DNA of 28,917 nt from Mesaphorura yosii (Eukaryota > Arthropoda > Collembola > Poduromorpha > Tullbergiidae), in NCBI GenBank assembly GCA_009869945.1, contig WIXG01000651.1, forward strand, positions 1-28,917, read 5' to 3'. A program made the translations under genes and the position numbers. The notes under the pieces were generated by a model. The model was not told the DNA's origin. It saw only the letters and a program-made list of their open reading frames with translations, and did not search any database. Of this stretch, positions 9,503-20,500 are shown in pieces. Within the stretch, counting starts at the first letter, position 1, and each line of letters starts with the position of its first letter.

Positions 9503-10624
9503 ATGACAAGCGAAACTGAGCTCGGTGTGATAAAGTGGTATGCTGAGCACGCGGCACCGATCGTCGTCGGATTCACTACTTGGAACCAACGCAAGCAATC
9601 CCTGACCAGAAAGATCAGCTTTAAGAAAGCATGTAGCTGCTTTGCATTCTTTTGCTCGAGCGTGTACTGGATGTCCTTGTCAATTTGGCGTCTCGCGTCC
9701 ATTTTCATCTTCAAGACGCTCGTGGTTGACGGCTCTTGGCAGTTGTATTACATCCTGTACGCTACGATTTACGGTGGTTGTGCAATTGAAACGTTTGGAC
9801 TTTATGCTTCACGTGATGGGCTTGTAAGCCTCTTCAATGAGTTGTTGAAGATCTATGCCATCTTGGAACGCAGTCGTCCATGCCCACGCCTCCCAACTGC
9901 GCACTCCAGAAAGTACTTCCTGTACGTCCAATATCTACTGGTTGCGTCTGACATTTGCACGTCCGTTGCTTTGGCTATCGTTGAAATCAATTACGCTTTG
10001 ACCCTGAACTGGAACATCGTGGCCGCACTTCTCTCTGAAATTGCTAGTGCATCATTTCTGATGACCTGCGGTCTTCATTTTGGATTTTTGGGAACATACC
10101 TGGTCATGTATTATCGTATTGCTGTACACATTCTCAGCAATACTTCTTCAAGTTTTTACCTTCAAATACTTAACTACAAATCGCTGACGATTCTATGCAA
10201 CTTCTTCAACGCAACTTACTGTCGCTTCATTGTACCCGGGCTCAAATTCCTTATCAGTATCATCATAATGTGTAGCCTCATTATAGCGATCCGTTTGAAG
10301 AAAGACGAATCGCAAGAGTTGGCTTTCGTCATGAGAAGCCTCTTCGTCTTGGCACTCTATCTAACTCCCGTACTACTCGTTGCTGCAAACATGATGTCCT
10401 TGTTCTGGACACGCTCTGTACGGTACATTTGGACCCTGCGTCACGAGCACATCCACCAGAACCGGAAGAGGGAGGAGTACATCCACATAAAAGTATGCAC
10501 CAGATCTCTACGCCCACTTCGCTTTGCTGTGGGCAACTTTTACTATATGGAACGGGAAGCTAAGCTGACCCTCATTAGTTTTCTATGCACTGGTATTGGA
10601 AATGTGCTCATCGCATTCAAATAG
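9503..10624 (+). CDS. Divergent 7TM chemoreceptor-like (gustatory receptor-like) protein
   Basis: A single exon of 373 codons starts at ATG 9503 and ends at TAG 10622-10624. It encodes about seven hydrophobic segments: roughly 45-75, 80-105, 130-155, 165-195, 200-220, 245-265 and 275-305, with a final hydrophobic stretch near 350-370. The C-terminal tail contains RPLRFAVGNFYYM before the last hydrophobic segment. This resembles tails of gustatory-receptor-like families that I recall from springtails, where the usual TYhhhhhQF signature is degraded. No such signature is present here. The likely role is ligand-gated chemosensation in sensory-neuron membranes, by family inference only. Class A GPCR motifs (DRY, NPxxY) are absent. 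The absence of introns contrasts with the gustatory receptor at 24524, which has the classical final intron. Confidence 0.62.
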   Translation: MTSETELGVIKWYAEHAAPIVVGFTTWNQRKQSLTRKISFKKACSCFAFFCSSVYWMSLSIWRLASIFIFKTLVVDGSWQLYYILYATIYGGCAIETFGLYASRDGLVSLFNELLKIYAILERSRPCPRLPTAHSRKYFLYVQYLLVASDICTSVALAIVEINYALTLNWNIVAALLSEIASASFLMTCGLHFGFLGTYLVMYYRIAVHILSNTSSSFYLQILNYKSLTILCNFFNATYCRFIVPGLKFLISIIIMCSLIIAIRLKKDESQELAFVMRSLFVLALYLTPVLLVAANMMSLFWTRSVRYIWTLRHEHIHQNRKREEYIHIKVCTRSLRPLRFAVGNFYYMEREAKLTLISFLCTGIGNVLIAFK

Positions 10625-10772
10625 TAAACGGCTTGTTTGAAATTTTGCATATTACACGAAGTTACAAATACTCCGAATACAATCAATCAAACTAGGGGTC
10701 CGTGTCACCGATAGAATCGCTGAATAATTGCACGAAATTCACTTATTCAGTTCAAGTTCAATTTATTGAAAC

Positions 10773-10778
10773 AATAAA
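10773..10778 (+). other. Poly(A) signal AATAAA after the 7TM chemoreceptor-like gene
   Basis: A canonical hexamer lies about 150 nt downstream of the TAG at 10622-10624 and is the first such signal after that gene. Confidence 0.45.
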
Positions 10779-11173
10779 TTTAATTTAATGATGATGGTGG
10801 TGGTAGTGAACCACAATGGTTGGCGCAGTTGCCAATAGGGCCGGTTCCTGCTTCCATATTCCATTACATTGAAGGCTATTGTGTAGTGTACAGTGTACTG
10901 CACTTTGCATTTTGCATTCCCATCTTTGTATTGCATTGAGCGGAACTGAGCGCGTATGCGTATGATGATGGGATACGAGATCGGATCAATAAAAGAGAGT
11001 TCCAGCTCCAGTGCATCAAGTGAAAATCGTGAACTCACTCATCATCACCGTGGCGTGGCCCATCCCAAATCGTTAAAATATTGCATACTTCGGTGTGATA
11101 GAAAACGGGACATCCGTCTACTTGAGTTTCGTCCACAACTGAACTATTATCGCTTCCCTGATCAATTAAAAAG
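10779..11173. other. Upstream region and probable noncoding first exon of the scramblase gene
   Basis: No coding gene is recognised. The end of this stretch is likely 5' UTR: a donor-like AAG|GTAACT follows 11173 and an acceptor TTCTTACAG ends at 11244, one base before the scramblase ATG, implying a 71-nt intron in the 5' UTR. The transcription start was not located. Confidence 0.45.
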
Positions 11174-11245
11174 GTAACTAAAAGAGGCATTAATCAAATC
11201 CACATATCCATTCATATTCATTCGTGCACATGTAATTCTTACAGA

Positions 11246-12028
11246 ATGTCGGGTACAATTCAGGGAGAGGAGCCCAAACCCACTCCTTCCGGCCTCGAAG
11301 TCCTTGAATCCACTACTCATCTCTTTATTAAGCAGTGTGTCGAGGTCACCGAGGCACTCACCGGCTTCGAGACCAAGAACAAGTACGAAATCGTCAACTC
11401 GAAGAACGAACGGATCTTCTTTGCCGTTGAGACGACCAACTACTGCCTCATTTGCTGCTCGCGCACGTCGCGGCCCTTCAAGTTCAAGGTGCTCGACCAC
11501 ATAGGACGAGTGGTCATGAAAATCAAGAGGCCTTGCTCCTGCACTTCACCTTGTGGGTGTCGTCTTTGCTGCTGCGGTCTTTTCAACTGCAGCAAGGTCA
11601 ACATCAGTCTACCTGACGGCGGAGGACTCCTCGGCCAAGTGGAGGAGTTGTGCACCATCTTCACACCAGAATTCGTGGTCAAGGACGGAGACCTCAAACG
11701 AAAGATGAAGATCACCGGTCCATCGTGCGCCTTCTGCTGCAATTGCAAGCTCGCCGGCCAAGTTGAATTCGCGGTACACTCACTCGAAGGGACGAAAGAG
11801 CAATGCGGCCGGATCAGCAAAGAATTCGAGGGATTCGACCGCACTGCGCATGGATCCGACGCGGACAACTACGGGATTTCGTTTCCGCTCGACATGGAGC
11901 CACGCATGAAGGCTACACTGCTTGGGGCTGTGCTTCTGATTGATTTCGAGTATTTTGAGGACGATGCGGAGGGTGGACGCAAAAAAGGCGCTGGGGCGAA
12001 GTACCAGCCGGCGGGAGCCGCTGAATAA
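11246..12028 (+). CDS. Phospholipid scramblase family protein
   Basis: One coding exon of 260 residues covers the full scramblase core. Visible landmarks are the N-terminal GLEVLES block (residues 16-22), the cysteine cluster CRLCCCGLFNC (105-115), a palmitoylation-type patch, a second Cys group (161-167), the Ca2+-loop motif DADNYGISFPLDM (205-217) and the following hydrophobic helix (MKATLLGAVLLIDF, 221-234). The family is linked to Ca2+-dependent bidirectional lipid movement, membrane signalling and, in some members, nuclear roles. The proline-rich N-terminal extension of vertebrate PLSCR1 is absent; only about 15 residues precede the core. The acceptor AG immediately before the ATG suggests the start codon opens the second exon. 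The gene converges with the oxygenase gene on the other strand with only 240 nt between stop codons. Confidence 0.93.
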   Translation: MSGTIQGEEPKPTPSGLEVLESTTHLFIKQCVEVTEALTGFETKNKYEIVNSKNERIFFAVETTNYCLICCSRTSRPFKFKVLDHIGRVVMKIKRPCSCTSPCGCRLCCCGLFNCSKVNISLPDGGGLLGQVEELCTIFTPEFVVKDGDLKRKMKITGPSCAFCCNCKLAGQVEFAVHSLEGTKEQCGRISKEFEGFDRTAHGSDADNYGISFPLDMEPRMKATLLGAVLLIDFEYFEDDAEGGRKKGAGAKYQPAGAAE

Positions 12029-12268
12029 GCAAAGCATGAGCAGTGAGCACTGCCGGAGGAGCCTTGGCCTTATTGAAATTCTTTCATTCTTATTGTTAAT
12101 GGTTCTTTCTTCTTGCAATTCAGAATTTAGTGTTATTGATTTTTAAAGATTGTGAGGTTATCTTGCAAAAGCTTTCGCTTTGATTCCACATTCCAATATG
12201 TATTTAAACAGGAAAATGTAATAAATAGCCTGATTTCTGAGGACCTTGACTCTCCTTTTGGCTCTGTG

Positions 12269-13507
12269 CTAATATTTGTACGATTTGCTAATTCGAGAGG
12301 TGGCGTACTCGTACGCTGATAATTCCTGATGCTGTTCACTGCTGCTACTGCTCATCGCCTCCTTCCCTTCTCCTTCGTATTCGTCAGCGCCGTGGTCGTG
12401 AGCCAAGTTGGAAATCTTTGCATCATCATCGGGAAACACAAAGTACACAATTGACTGGCGATGGAGCCGGCGCTGGACTGTGGTCTCTGGAACACGGACC
12501 CGGTGCCACTGAAATTAAGGAAAACGTTAAGCCTAAGTTAATAACGGCAGACAAGGGGTTTACCGTGGCTGGAAATCGACCTCCAGACCAAAATTCAAGC
12601 ATGTCGCCAGTATTAAGGAGTACAGTTCCCAGAATTGGAGGGACTTGAATCCAGCTATTGTCAGTGCCTTGTTGGACAGCGCCAGGTTTAATCTGTGAAA
12701 TAATGGTAATTATTAGTTTGTAAAGTGTTGACAGAGCTACAGATTGATTTGACTTGCCTCGAGTCCACCAATCGCATCTTGGAACAGGAGCGTGATTATT
12801 CCGTAATCAGTGTGTTCTCCGCATCGTACAACGCATCCACCGCTCACAGTCTCTGGAACCACGCCATCCATGATAGGCGGGTAATAATTGGACCTGAACG
12901 CAGTGTAACTCGGAACGAGTGGATCCTCAATGCAGTTTGAAACCCGTAAGAAGAAATTCACATCCTCCAACTTCAGCGCAATCGCTAAAAGTTTGAGGAT
13001 CCGCTTTATCAGAGGCCTGCATTGAAATTCCAGGTTGGTGAGCGCAGGTTGGAAGCCTGGCACCTCCACATTCGGGTATTTGCCATCAGCCACAATTTTA
13101 CGATCCATGTCGAAACTTTCACGCAGCTCGTCGGTTACACCGGGACTTAATCTGCAGAAAGGGCTCCAGCTCAGCTTTAATCTTTCTGGCACCAGTCGAT
13201 CTTACATTTCTTTACTCGGCGGAGCGTATCCGTGATACTCCTTCACACCCGCCCCTGTCGCAACGGAGGCGCCTTTCAGATACTTGATCTTCTTTTCGTC
13301 CGAGAGCTCGAAGAAGGATCTCGATTTTTCAAAGGCCAAGTCCACAATTTGCGGGTCGATACCATGATTTATGAGGTAAACGAATCCGGTAGTGGCCAGG
13401 CTGGACCCCAGTTGCGCCGCCACATGTTTCCAATGAAGACTTGATGTATCGTCGGTGGTGGAAATTGCGGCGACGTCAATAATTGGAATTACCGAGCCAG
13501 AACTCAT
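12269..13507 (-). CDS. 2-oxoglutarate/Fe(II)-dependent oxygenase (isopenicillin N synthase-like fold)
   Basis: Four minus-strand exons, 13507-13206, 13151-12758, 12692-12564 and 12508-12269, give 354 residues, the usual family length. The N-terminal DIOX_N block starts IPIIDVAAI. The iron site is His214-x-Asp216 (GEHTDYG) with distal His277 (TWHRVRVPE), and the 2-oxoglutarate anchor is Arg292-x-Ser294 (HRQS). All cofactor residues are therefore present. Such enzymes couple oxidative decarboxylation of 2-oxoglutarate to hydroxylation or related oxidation of a small molecule; the substrate cannot be read from sequence. The ATG at 13507 was chosen because the upstream frame has no other ATG. The second intron begins GC (GAG|GCAAGT), a strong GC-AG type; the standard-frame alternative hits a stop within a few codons. 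The gene lies just downstream of the Shisa-like gene on the same strand. Confidence 0.93.
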
Positions 13508-13693
13508 TTTATCTGCTCTGTGACACGATTTACGTACATGTTTCAAGTTCAAAGACCAGGCAATAAATGACAAATGCGTCAAGTACCAAGGTTATTTATG
13601 TTCTCTTATACTCTTATCAATGCGATGCAAGGAGAGAAAGGCCAAAGGTCGGAACAGAACTACACAAAATCTAAGCAGTGTAGTGCAGTGAGG

Positions 13694-13699
13694 TTTATT
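13694..13699 (-). other. Poly(A) signal AATAAA overlapping the Shisa-like stop codon
   Basis: On the minus strand the TAA stop (13701-13699) shares its last base with AATAAA (13699-13694). If used, the 3' UTR would be only a few tens of nucleotides, ending well before the oxygenase start at 13507. Confidence 0.45.
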
Positions 13700-15988
13700 T
13701 AACTGGGATTTCCATTTCCATTCCTTTTCACAGTGTTCGCATAGTTCTTATGCATAAACTTTGGCGACTGTGGCAGAGGCAGCGTGGAGTACGGCGAGAC
13801 ACGTGGCGAGAGGTCAATGCGTCCAGCACCCGCGAAACTGCCATTACTACCATTCGTCTGGCCGTAATGCACTGTGGTGGGTCGTCGACGGGTAGATGGA
13901 TGAATCGGTGGTCGGGCGCTGTCAGGAATCAAGTACGGCAACGGCGTGACTCCATTTCTGTTTGTTTTTCCATTTCTATTGCTATTATTATTGATGCTGC
14001 TCGTGAATGTGCTCGGATTCGGACTCGGGCTGAATCGAACGTGGTGTGGATGTGCCTGAGACTGAAGGGTGGCGCTTATTCTCGTTCTGATAGGCACTGG
14101 CGGAGGCGGTGGCGGTGGAGGCGAAGCCGCCAAATTTGAAGCCGTTACGTCGATACGCTTTTTGTCGTCGCCCTTTTCAGAGTCAGTTACCGATTTCTGA
14201 ATCGGTGCCGGCTCCTCAGCGTGATAATGCTCATAGCGAGGCAGCGGAAGTGGGAACATGTCCTCAATTTGTTTCTGATACTGAATCATTTCATTGACAC
14301 AGTTGAGCTCCTCGACGGGTTCTGGAATCAGGCACGAGCACGCATCAGTTTCGTCTTCCGTGTCCCCCGAAGTGTGGCTGTGACTGCCAGTTGATCCAAA
14401 CGACGTAACACCTTCCTGCTCCGCTCCTGGCTCTCGCGTCCGCAGGCGCACTCGGACTCGGGCATCATTGTCTACAGCAACAGCATCCACTGCTCGGCTC
14501 AGCTGATTCAGTTCGTCAGTGATTATAAGTAATTTCGCGTCAATGTCTGGAAGTTGTAGCGGTGGCGGCTCTGCAGGAGGTGCAAGCGATCGAACTCCCG
14601 CTCCCGCTGCTCCGTTGCAGTGGTTTGTCGGTAGAGGAGCTGTCCGAGCTGGAGTGGCAGCAGCAGCAGCTGCAGGAGTTTGCCAGTCGTAAGGCACAGC
14701 AGCGGCCGAAGCAGCAGCAGCAGCCACAGAATCTCTCGCGGCTTGGGCCTGCTGGACGTCATAGACGCCTGTAAAGGATTCGAGAAATACAAAGGAATAA
14801 ATAAGACAGCTACCAGGTTGAACTCCGTCCTTTTTGGGTACAACTTTACCGTGCCAGAGGAAGTGAGTCATGCTGGCTGCCTCCTCCAGTTCATCGAGCC
14901 TCTTCTTGAAGAAATGCACGCAGCACGTGCAATAATAGCAGGCCGCAATGGTGATCAACGTGAGACCACAAAGTACGAGGCCAACGATGACAGGAATCCT
15001 AATTGACAAAATACACTGGACATTAACCCAAGCCAAGCGTTATGTATTAAGCATTATTCATTGTACATTGTATATTCAGGATGAGTTACGAGTTGGCAGA
15101 TCGACAGACAGGCAGACAGCCATTTCTTTTCAAAATTGCGAGTCGCGAGGGTTCAACGCATTGCTCATGGGGAATTTAATTTCGAATCAAGACACGTAAC
15201 AAATGTCACCAACTGACTTAGCACTCGAATTATCGCATCTTAAACGAACATAAAACCTGAGCGAGCGCAGCGCGCTCGCGTTCAGTTGGCAGTGGTTCAA
15301 GAAAACAAAAAGCAGCACAGACTTCAGTGTTCGGTGGTTCGGTCTTCAGCGCAGCGCAAATGCAAAAGTCGAAAGCGTACGTCTGTTTTGTAATTTTAGA
15401 TCTGGAAGGGGATGAAATAACAAGAGAAATAATTTGAGAATGCAAACTCAATGTTGACTTTGTCAATGATGAAGAACGAACTGACGAACTGAGTCTGATG
15501 TGAGTTCTTTTCCGGTTGCCTTGTTCATTGCCTTTTGCTTGTCTCGCCACAGAAATTCCGCATTCGCTCCAGTAAATTATTTGACCTGCTGCTACTCCAG
15601 GCTGAGGTTACGCAAAGATTACGAGTTACGATTACGATTGCGGGTAGGAAAGTGCGAGTGCGAGATGGAAATTCCAGAGCGGGATCGTTCAATAAATCAG
15701 CGAGCGAATTAGTCACTTACTCGGTTGGTTCAAAAATAGAACTCCCGAATGCGTCCATGCTTGTTCCGTCTCCATCTGCTGATCCGATTGCGTACGGGTC
15801 CAGCAGCAGCATCTCGTGGTTGCAGCAGTATTTGTATGTGGCAGAGGAGCCACAGCAGAAGTTGGCTGATTTCGACTCGGGCTGTGGGCAGTAGAATCCT
15901 TCCACCCAACGACCGCCTCCGCCAGAGTGACTGTGGGCATGGCCCTGGCGTAGGTCGTAGTATCCGGAGCAGTATTCACTTCCAAGCA
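13699..15988 (-). CDS. Shisa-like single-pass membrane adaptor (first exon not placed)
   Basis: Three coding exons are clear on the minus strand: 15988-15721, 14998-14814 and 14768-13699, in phase, coding for about 507 residues. The first carries the Shisa cysteine block: EYCSGYYD near the start, then GFYCP, NFCCGS and YKYCC. The second opens with the membrane helix (IPVIVGLVLCGLTLITIAACYY) and a juxtamembrane Cys cluster (CTCC). The third is a long low-complexity cytoplasmic tail with poly-Ala from GCN repeats, an eight-proline run and many Ser/Pro sites. Shisa proteins act in the secretory pathway or at the membrane, retaining or modulating receptors such as Frizzled, FGFR or AMPA receptors; the partner here is unknown. 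The signal-peptide exon must lie upstream and end in phase 1. The 45-nt intron 14813-14769 keeps the frame even if retained. Confidence 0.82.
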
Positions 15989-17556
15989 CTGGAAAATCAA
16001 ATCAACACAATCAATCATGATTCAGATTGAACTAGCATTTACTCCAGAGAAAGACGTACAAATGACAAACTTTCAATTGGCATTTGGTCCTCGGACTTAC
16101 TTTTATGCTGATAAGAAACGTTGGCTCCTCAAATCTGAATTCCCCCGTCTAATCACTGAATTCTATGCTTCTGATCATGACTCAAAGCGTCCAACACTGA
16201 AATTCGGAGTCCAAAAGCTTCGTCACGGGAGAACACGCGTCAGTCACAAAGTCACAATCGATACAAATCAGAACTCACAATTGATCCACAAATCTTGAAT
16301 ATTGATGGAAAAGACGTTCTCATCTTTACAGACAACGCGAAACTGATCACTAAACAAGAGCTGAAGAGGTAGAAAAGATAGAGTTGAAGATGCAATCGGA
16401 ATCAGAGTCGGAGTCGCGTCGAGCACATGTTTTGTAGTTGCACTTGGGTGCTTGGTTCTTGTTAATCTTTTCCTTCCTGGCCTGGCTTGAATGACTGACT
16501 GACTTCTTTTTTACTGTTTTGTTCTGCTGCGCTTGGATCTTCAGCAGGAGTAAAGACTGAACTCTGATCTCATCTCATCTTTCCTCCTCTTGCTTCCGTC
16601 TTCTTTATTCTCTCCGGGTGAGCTGAAGACTCGACTTTTTAAGTGCGCTCCTTGTAATTTGTACTTTTGTACAGCGCTTTCATATTTTACAACTGAAATT
16701 AGGCTGACAAAGTGCTAAACTACTTTGTACATCTGGCCCAGAGTCGTAACTCGTAACTGGCAACACGTAACCCACTATGAATGTGAACACTTGGGAGTCA
16801 TTAACGAACTGAACTCTCATCGGGTCTCGTACACGTATGCGTCCGCCCAGGATGCGAAGTAGGCATGCGATTATCTGATTTGGGCATCTCGCAGCTTATC
16901 GTGCAACGTGTCATAAATACGTGAAATGCGAAATACCGATACCAAAATACCGAAATGCGTAGTAGTAAGACATAAACACTAGACAGGAACAGCTTTATCT
17001 TCATCTTCATCATTGAATCATTGGCATATTTCAGGAGATGCAACGAGGAGATGAAAGCCTCGGCTTCCTGGCAATCTTATTCGCCTTTGGCAGCGGCAGT
17101 GGCTTGAATCTCACGGAATGTTATTCTGGAATGGATTTGTTTTGTTTTCAATGCGTTAGAAATGAAGATGTCTAATTAATGCAGACATTCGACCACTTAT
17201 CAATCGTGCGGCTAATTTTAGACTTGACCTGCGTTGCATAGAAATAAATATGCATTTCTATTTAATGGACGGACATTTAACTCTTATCTACCAACTACCA
17301 AGGTTATGAGGGAGAAGTTCCGGTCAAATCCATTTTTCCTGTGAAAACCACACACTGAGAGAGCATGAATGCTAACGCCTACAATTAATTTATTTCTTTG
17401 ATTTAGCAAGAATTATGGAAAGTCAATAAGGAAAACTGTCCAGTGTCTATATTTTGAGTCTGGAACGGGCTGAATACGAACGACCACTTTGATTGCAGAC
17501 GGTTCATTCCACTTAAGAAGTCTGGAATAGCGGTTGACAATTGGCAACCTGCAAGA
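15989..17556. other. Upstream region of the Shisa-like gene and of the receptor kinase; first Shisa exon probably hidden here
   Basis: No complete gene is recognised. A minus-strand ATG at 17013 opens a short signal-peptide-like frame (MMKMKIKLFLSSVYVLLL), the best-looking candidate for the missing Shisa first exon. However, no donor in the required phase was found after the hydrophobic core, so I do not assign it. A second candidate, a minus-strand ATG around 16325 with a strong GTGAGT donor, also fails on phase and hydrophobicity. Confidence 0.4.
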
Positions 17557-20500
17557 ATGGGCGTCAAAGACTTCAAAACTCTGGTATTGCGCTCACTCGT
17601 CGCTTTTTATTGCAGTAAGCCAAAGCCAAAGCACACGTTTGACTTTTGGTGTTTTTAAAACGTTAGCTTAGAGATACTCCTTCCACTATCACAGGTTTGG
17701 CCCTCAGCTCTCAGCCAGCATGGGGCGAATCAGTTCGTGTTGACTTTGGCCACTGGCTTCAACCGTTGGTGAGCCGCTCCGACAACCTGACGATCCTCAA
17801 CAATTCGGATCCAATTCTACAGTTGACGTGCACAGCGGGTTATCCGACGGAATGGGTTGCGAATTTCGATGACGTAAGTGACTGTCCGGCGATTCGTGAT
17901 TGTCTGTACTTTACATTAAGAAAACCGGACTGTGCTCTCCAGCTGGACGTGAATGATCCTGGCCGACATCGAATTGAGTGGACGGACCGGAAATTTGATA
18001 CGTCCATTGACGAGACGTCGTACAAGCACATCGCATGGATTCAATTGCAGTATCAGCAGGGGCTTAGGGAGGAAGAGCGGCTGGTTTGCCGGTCGGTCGC
18101 CTCTCACTCTGACAGTGTGCTCGTGACGCTGCGACCAACTGCGGACTCAAAAAAAATCCACATCACAAAACATCCCAGCGAGGAGTCGGTGCAGATGGGA
18201 AATACCAATGCGGCTGCCGCAAGCCCAGAGCCGGCTGCCTGCAATCTGAAATTTGAAGTCACACAAGTTGCGAATAAATACTACTGGCGGTGCTTGGCCG
18301 CGGCTGGTCGTCCGCAGATCAAAATGTACACGTGTGGCTACAGTGGTCAAGCATCCTCCTGCGCCAACACGTTCCGGAGCCTCAAAGCGCTGCCCACGTG
18401 CCTCACAGTCCGCAGCGATCTGCCCTCCGCGCAAGTGATTACAAACATGAGTTGGAACGCAATGCCGGCGACGTACTTGGACAAGGGAGGACAGGCTGTG
18501 TGCAGTGCATCGGGCTGGGATCGGGCTAACAATCCTGAACGGGCAGCCGTGGAATTCTTCTTTGAGGGCAGGGAAGAACAACTGCGGACTGGTGCTATCC
18601 GGAAATTACGTAAGTCACCAATTGCCAGTTATTAAGCTGAAGCACTGAATTCTGTGAATTCTATGATGCGTGGGCAGGTTTCTCTCAACCCAGCATCGAC
18701 ATGAAAAATTTGATTTGGATGGAACCTCCTCTCAGCAAGGAGACGTTCTACACACTAGAAACACTGAAAACAAGCTGTCGCGTCCCAAAATACGGATTCA
18801 GTTTTGATCCGGTGGTCATTGTCACCCTGAATGGGTCCAGACTGCTGCAGGGTAAAAAATCTTTCTCCCTTGTTTGTCGGCTCACGACGCGACGGGGCTA
18901 AATTAAAGTTACTCCCATACGATTTATGACGAAAGATCGGGGCTACGATGAGGTGGACATCGACGGAGAGCGGATTTGGTCCAAAAACGTGAGTATCGAG
19001 CTCCGAGACACTGGGCCCGGAACTTACGAAGTGCAATGCATTGGCCCAGTCTGGAACACGACCGAGTGGGCCAATCTTACGAGAACGGTGCTTGTAAAGG
19101 AAGCCGTCCCGCCACGATTCCAGTCCGGACCCGAGCCAGTGAACGTTACCTTCGAAGAAGGCGACACTAACAAGCGTTTGTTTTGTGATGCGACGGGCGA
19201 ACCAGCCCCCAAAGTGAGCTGGGACTCTGCTGGCCTTCGTGGCGTCCGTGTCGACGACCGTATGCTGATTTTTCCTCGAGTGTCAGTCCTTCGGCATGAC
19301 AGCTCTTTAATAACTTGCACGGCAGAGTCCGACTACGGCCAGAGCATCATGAAATCATTCCACGTTCGCGTTGTGGACAAGAATTCAGAGAAATTCGAAG
19401 ATGCAAACGACACAGAAACTTCAATTACGACGTCAACCATCATTGCCATTGTGGTGGCAATCATCTTCGGCGCACTGCTCGTTGCGGGTCTCGTCTTCCT
19501 GTACTTCAAGTTTCTGAAACTTGGCCGTGCCATTGCGACGTATTTGACGTACGACGAAGTGAAGGAGTTCCGTGAAGGCAGGAAGGCGCCTGCCGCCTCG
19601 AAGTCGAGTTCTCCATACGTGAATGCGGACGCAGTGCAGACGCAGAAGGAAGAAGAAGAGCAGGCCGTCGTCATCGAAAGCCTGCCCTACAATTCCGAAT
19701 TCGAAGTGGCGAAAGAGAATTTTTTTGTTGGTAAGCTGCAGCGCCAAATTTGAACAGGACCATCAGTGAGACCTCTTGCGACTTTTGTCAATTCTTAGAC
19801 TTAAATGCTGAATTGGGCTCTGGTGAATATGGAATCGTGTTCAAAGGCCACATTAAGTTGAACCCTCGCGACCAAAACCCGCTTCCGGTCGCCGTCAAGA
19901 CGGTGCGGAAGAACGTGCACATCAACTACTTCAAAGCTCTCATGTCAGAGTTGAAGATCCTGGCCTACATTGGACACCACGATTACATCGTCAACTTGAT
20001 TGGAGCGCATTCGAACAACATCAAAAACAGGGAGCTTTATGTCGGGGTTGAACTCTGCAAGACTTCGCTGCTCCGGTTCCTGCAGGACAACCGGCAGTCG
20101 TTCAAGAACTTTGTCCAGCCAACAACTGGAGTGCTGACAGACGAGACCAGCTTCAGCGACTACCAAAATCAGAGCCAGGCCAGCGGCGCGGCGGCGAAGA
20201 CGCTAACGACATTTGACCTGATTCAATGGGCTGCGGAGATTGCGTCCGGAATGGAGTTCTTGTCGAAGAAGCGCGTTGTGCACGGTGACCTCGCCGCAAG
20301 GAACATTCTTATCTCTTTCGAGCTCCATGCGAAGATTTGCGACTTTGGACTGGCCCGTCAGCTCATCGACTACAATTACATCAAGTCTCAACAGTGTCCT
20401 CTCCCGTGGAAGTGGATGGCCATCGAATCCCTGTCCCAAATGAAATTTTCGACCATGTCCGACGTGTGGGCGTACGGCGTGACGTTGTGGGAGATATTTT

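Noticed and set aside
14640..14720. CAG-type repeats as a plus-strand polyglutamine gene
   Set aside because: They are the complement of poly-Ala codons in the Shisa-like tail on the minus strand.
15261..15279. 8-bp GC-rich hairpin in the Shisa intron, next to a TCAGTT initiator-like motif
   Set aside because: Stem too short and no associated gene; downstream frame on the + strand is only about 24 codons.
16265..16330. Minus-strand ATG with GTGAGT donor as an alternative Shisa first exon
   Set aside because: Donor is phase 0 and the short peptide is not a good signal sequence.
17000..17020. Minus-strand signal-peptide-like ATG at 17013 as the Shisa first exon
   Set aside because: Hydrophobic core is convincing, but no phase-1 donor follows it, so joining to 15988 would break the frame.
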